From Amoebophrya sp. A120 (taxonomy: Eukaryota; Sar; Dinophyceae; Syndiniales; Amoebophryaceae), in contig CAJINV010000003.1 of NCBI GenBank assembly GCA_905178155.1, positions 1,421,557 to 1,485,556 of the forward strand: DNA of 64,000 nucleotides, read 5' to 3'. Shown piece by piece: positions 61,842 through 64,000 of the stretch (positions are counted from its first letter, which is position 1; the number at the start of each line of letters is the position of its first letter). Position numbers and translations under genes: made by a program. The notes under the pieces are model-generated. The model was not told where the DNA came from. It did no database searches and saw only the letters and a program-made list of their open reading frames with translations.

Positions 61842-64000
61842 ATGTCGGGGAGTGACGAAAATTATCTGTCGGTGGAAGATCCGCACGTTTCTGAGAACGG
61901 CGGACATTTAGTTGCCCAGAATCCACCGAACCATGATCGCGACCGCAACGCGCCGGAAGCAGAAGCTGTCGCAAGAAACAAGAAGGGAGATAAACGTGTG
62001 AAGTTTGCCATGTTTTCGTCGCCCCCGCAGCAAGAACATGAGCTAGGGCGGAAGAAGGAAATTTCTTTCGAGAAACAACAACGTAAGATTCTCCTTGATT
62101 ACGAAAAAGGTAAGTACAACACCCAAGCGACTTTCGGGACCCATGACGGCAAGATCGTCGGGCGGCTGAACCAGTTGCTGGAGAAGCAACGCGGTAAACA
62201 ATCTGTTGCGCAGACTTCTGCCTGCGGTGGTTCTGCGAGCAGCTCCTCTTCGTCTTTCCAAAATAACCCGCAGCAGGCGCACCACAGACAACGCTGCAGC
62301 CTATCAAATGTAAAAATGTCTGGGTCCGGAACAAAACAACTTGTCATGCTAAATCTGAATCATGTAAAAACCTGTGTTGCATGATTACCAAAAGCTGTCC
62401 ACTTTTGACCTAATCGAGAGGCAGTTTCTCATGCACGATAGGCATGATAAAACTCTCACAGAATCTGTCATGCTATGTCCCTCGTACCAGACCTCGCGGG
62501 CCATGGAAAACCTGCATGACAAGTCTGGCATTCTTCCAGACCCCGACATTTTTGCAATTGATACGACCACCACGACGACGATATTCGGACTGGAAACCAC
62601 AACAACGACAATCGCACCGGATGCGCCGTATCCCAACAAAGGTAGAAGTGGTTTTTGTCTATGCTGCTGGTTCTTGTTTGTTTGCGTATATATTCTGTGC
62701 ATAGAAGATATCATGGCGCAAGAACTGTTTGCCGCTGCCGGCTATTACTTATGTAGCAAATAATTATTTTCGTAAAGGGAAATCAGAAATCAAAACTGCA
62801 CAGATATGCTCCTGACAAAGCCGAACTACTTTCCGGACAATTTGAAACACGAGAACATCATGGTCCCGCTGGAGGCGATGGCCAGCAATCAGCCCACCGT
62901 GGACTACCTCTTTGGCTACCGGTACCACACCGATGGGGAAGAGGGGTACCTGGCGCAGGCGGGGAACCTGCGGAAAATCATCTACCGAAACGTATGACTT
63001 GCTCAAACGTTACAATCTCAAACGTTACAATAGAGTCTGGAATTTGTGTTGCATGATGGGCATGACAGACTCGCACAGCGTTCCACCTTTTGCAATACAA
63101 ATTTTCCCAGATTGTAGTGGGGTTTGGAGCTCCGGAACTTGTCATGCGCAGCCCTATGAGAGTTGGCTAGATCATGCTCATCATGCAAGACAAATCTCAG
63201 ATTCTATTGTAACGTTTGAGATTGTAACACCCGAGCGGGTTATAAAACGACCCCCGGTACGGTGTGATGAACGTGATCAACGACCCGCGGAACGTGTATC
63301 AAATGTAAAAATTTCTGGGTCTGGAAAATGCAACCTGTCATGCTAAATCTGAAGCATGCAAAAATCTGTGTTGCATGATTACCAACCAGCCACACCACCA
63401 CCAGCAGGCGCACCACAGACAACGCTGCAGCCACAGACACGTCCTGTCGGGAACAAGATTGGCGCAACAACTACATCTCCGGTGAGCAATGCCGCACTTG
63501 CTCCGTCCACACCCGACGAGCAGAGTAAGACCTCGTTCACAGCGACCGGTAGACGAAAAGCATTCCTGATTGGTATCAACTACTACGGGACGCAGGCGGA
63601 GCTGGCGGGCTGCGTGAATGACGTGGAGAACATATCTAGCCTGCTGATCCGAAAATTTGGTTGGCGGCAGAGCGAAATCCGCACGCTCGACGACGACCGC
63701 GGCCGCAGCTACCCGGCGGTGCACCCCACGCGGCAGCGCATCCTGGAGTCGTTGCAGTGGCTGGTACTGGACGCGCAGCCCGGGGACACGTTGTTTCTTC
63801 TGTACTCCGGCCACGGCGCCCAGGAGGTGGATCCCAACGGATACGAGGAGGACGGAATGAACGACACGATTCTGCTATCCAAGAAAGAAAACTGTGTTAG
63901 TGTAGATGTCTACTTGGAGTGATAGCATGACAAAGCTTTTCTGCATGACAGAGAAAGCCCTCTGGAGTGCACAGCTAGCACATGAAAATACACGCACATC
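61842..64000 (+). CDS. Metacaspase (caspase-like cysteine protease, C14), 3' partial
   Basis: Exons 61842-62268, 62564-62641, 62804-62992 and 63250-63296 are in phase; the catalytic part is open to 63875. ATG 61842 follows a CAAACAG acceptor by 2 bp, so it may be a trans-spliced start. The N-part is charged (MSGSDENYLSVEDPHVSEN), then Thr-rich, then a compact unrecognised segment (NYFPDNLKHENIMVPLEAMA, VDYLFGYRYHTDGEEGYLA). From about 63553 the p20-like domain reads RKAFLIGINYYG, AGCVNDVENISSLLI and TLFLLYSGHGAQEVD with the catalytic His; the catalytic Cys lies beyond the window. The join between 63296 and the catalytic exon is unresolved: a damaged introner and an R60 copy lie there, and the simplest join (63296 to 63443) is in frame but does not match the flanking duplication exactly. 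Metacaspases cleave after Arg/Lys and act in stress and cell-death programmes. Confidence 0.75.
62302..62563 (+). mobile_element. Introner element, family A, with R60 filler at its left junction
   Basis: 262 bp with family A ends: TATCAAATGTAAAAATG at the left and the complement of TATCAATTGCAAAAATG at the right. The right flank is CGACC (62564-62568); the left flank is CAGCC, the end of an R60 fragment. If the R60 fragment is treated as filler (join 62268 to 62564), the frame is restored as FQNNP|TTTTTIFG. With the fragment retained, the frame is lost. Confidence 0.85.
62993..63244 (+). mobile_element. Introner element, family F
   Basis: 252 bp between AAACG copies (62988-62992 and 63245-63249). 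The inverted ends share ACAATCTCAAACGTTACAAT. The outermost bases are TATGACTTGCTC at the left and the complement of TATAACCCGCTC at the right. Removal with one AAACG gives KIIYRNDPRYGVMNVIND in frame. The boundaries are not GT-AG. Confidence 0.92.
63297..63385 (+). mobile_element. Left half of a family A introner, right half replaced
   Basis: It begins TATCAAATGTAAAAATT after ACGTG and follows the element at 62302 closely through TGTGTTGCATGATTACCAA. It then stops at 63385, where an R60 copy (63386-63438) begins. No right inverted repeat follows. ACGTC after the R60 copy (63439-63443) could be the remnant right duplication (4 of 5). This is a broken introner, or one whose 3' end has been rebuilt from exon sequence. 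Confidence 0.75.
63876..64000 (+). mobile_element. Introner element, family B, running off the window
   Basis: TATCCAAGAAAGAAAACTG at 63876 matches the family B end, followed by AGCATGACA and GCATGACAGA motifs typical of introner interiors. The left duplication should be TCTGC (63871-63875). It interrupts the metacaspase just after MNDTIL. Confidence 0.8.

Larger units (their letters stand above)
58119..63438 (+). repeat. Six dispersed copies of a 30-70 bp exon-derived repeat (R60)
   Basis: The core GGCGCACCACAGACAACGCT occurs in copies at about 58119-58173, 59161-59216, 60035-60102, 61482-61530, 62270-62301 and 63386-63438. Full copies run from CAGCCACACCACC to GCAGCCACAGAC. The third copy extends left (CTCGAGCC...CGCTGGTT) to match exon 1 sequence and is cut off on the right. 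Four copies are preceded by AG, two are followed by GT donors, and the last two abut introner junctions. The peptide in the exon 1 frame is ATPPAAGAPQTTLQPQT. Confidence 0.88.

Overview
The window looks like nuclear DNA of a compact alveolate, most probably a syndinian dinoflagellate of the Amoebophrya type. This is inferred from gene structure and was not checked against any database. Every gene I can support lies on the plus strand. Intergenic gaps are about 0.3 to 1.2 kb. Most genes carry short GT-AG introns. A second class of intron has terminal inverted repeats (TIRs) beginning TAT and 5-bp target duplications; these match the introner elements known from dinoflagellates.

Layout. 1-4544: 3' part of a fused sugar-activation gene (aldolase-like, mannose-6-phosphate-isomerase-type cupin, nucleotidyltransferase, phosphotransferase). 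5141-7934: an IolD-like thiamine-diphosphate enzyme. 8524-10830: an unrecognised, possibly mitochondrial protein. 11663-16330: a ten-exon ankyrin-repeat protein. 17558-19309: an NSUN-type RNA m5C methyltransferase. 19923-21858: a SET-domain (SMYD-like) protein. 22363-22965: a small unknown protein. 23697-29598: a 1640-residue unknown protein. 30689-47862: a DPF/NPF-rich endocytic adaptor-like gene whose introns hold an intact 8.1-kb LINE, a shorter companion insertion and a 1.15-kb inverted-repeat element. 48957-51563: a membrane-anchored unknown, possibly SGNH-like. 51904-54318: mitochondrial ribosomal protein mS29/DAP3. 54968-57312: a TPT/EamA-type transporter. 57968-64000: a mosaic region with a small gene and the first part of a metacaspase gene, full of introners, minisatellites and six copies of a roughly 55-bp exon-derived repeat.

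The strongest signal is the introner system. I find twelve elements in six TIR families, with 5-bp target duplications exact in eight of the eleven whose right edge lies in the window. At seven elements, removing the element plus one duplication copy restores a continuous, family-consistent reading frame. These introns lack GT-AG ends, while about 29 other introns modelled here are GT-AG. One introner carries the whole LINE. Exon-derived repeats also appear at some introner junctions and in two places look like tandem exon duplications.

How the genes work together: genes 1 and 2 may form a metabolic pair (activated sugar or inositol chemistry). The remaining genes are unrelated housekeeping functions (mitochondrial translation, RNA methylation, endocytosis, transport, protease), as expected for a eukaryotic one-strand gene array. 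The exon models below rest on reading frame, splice sites and phase only.
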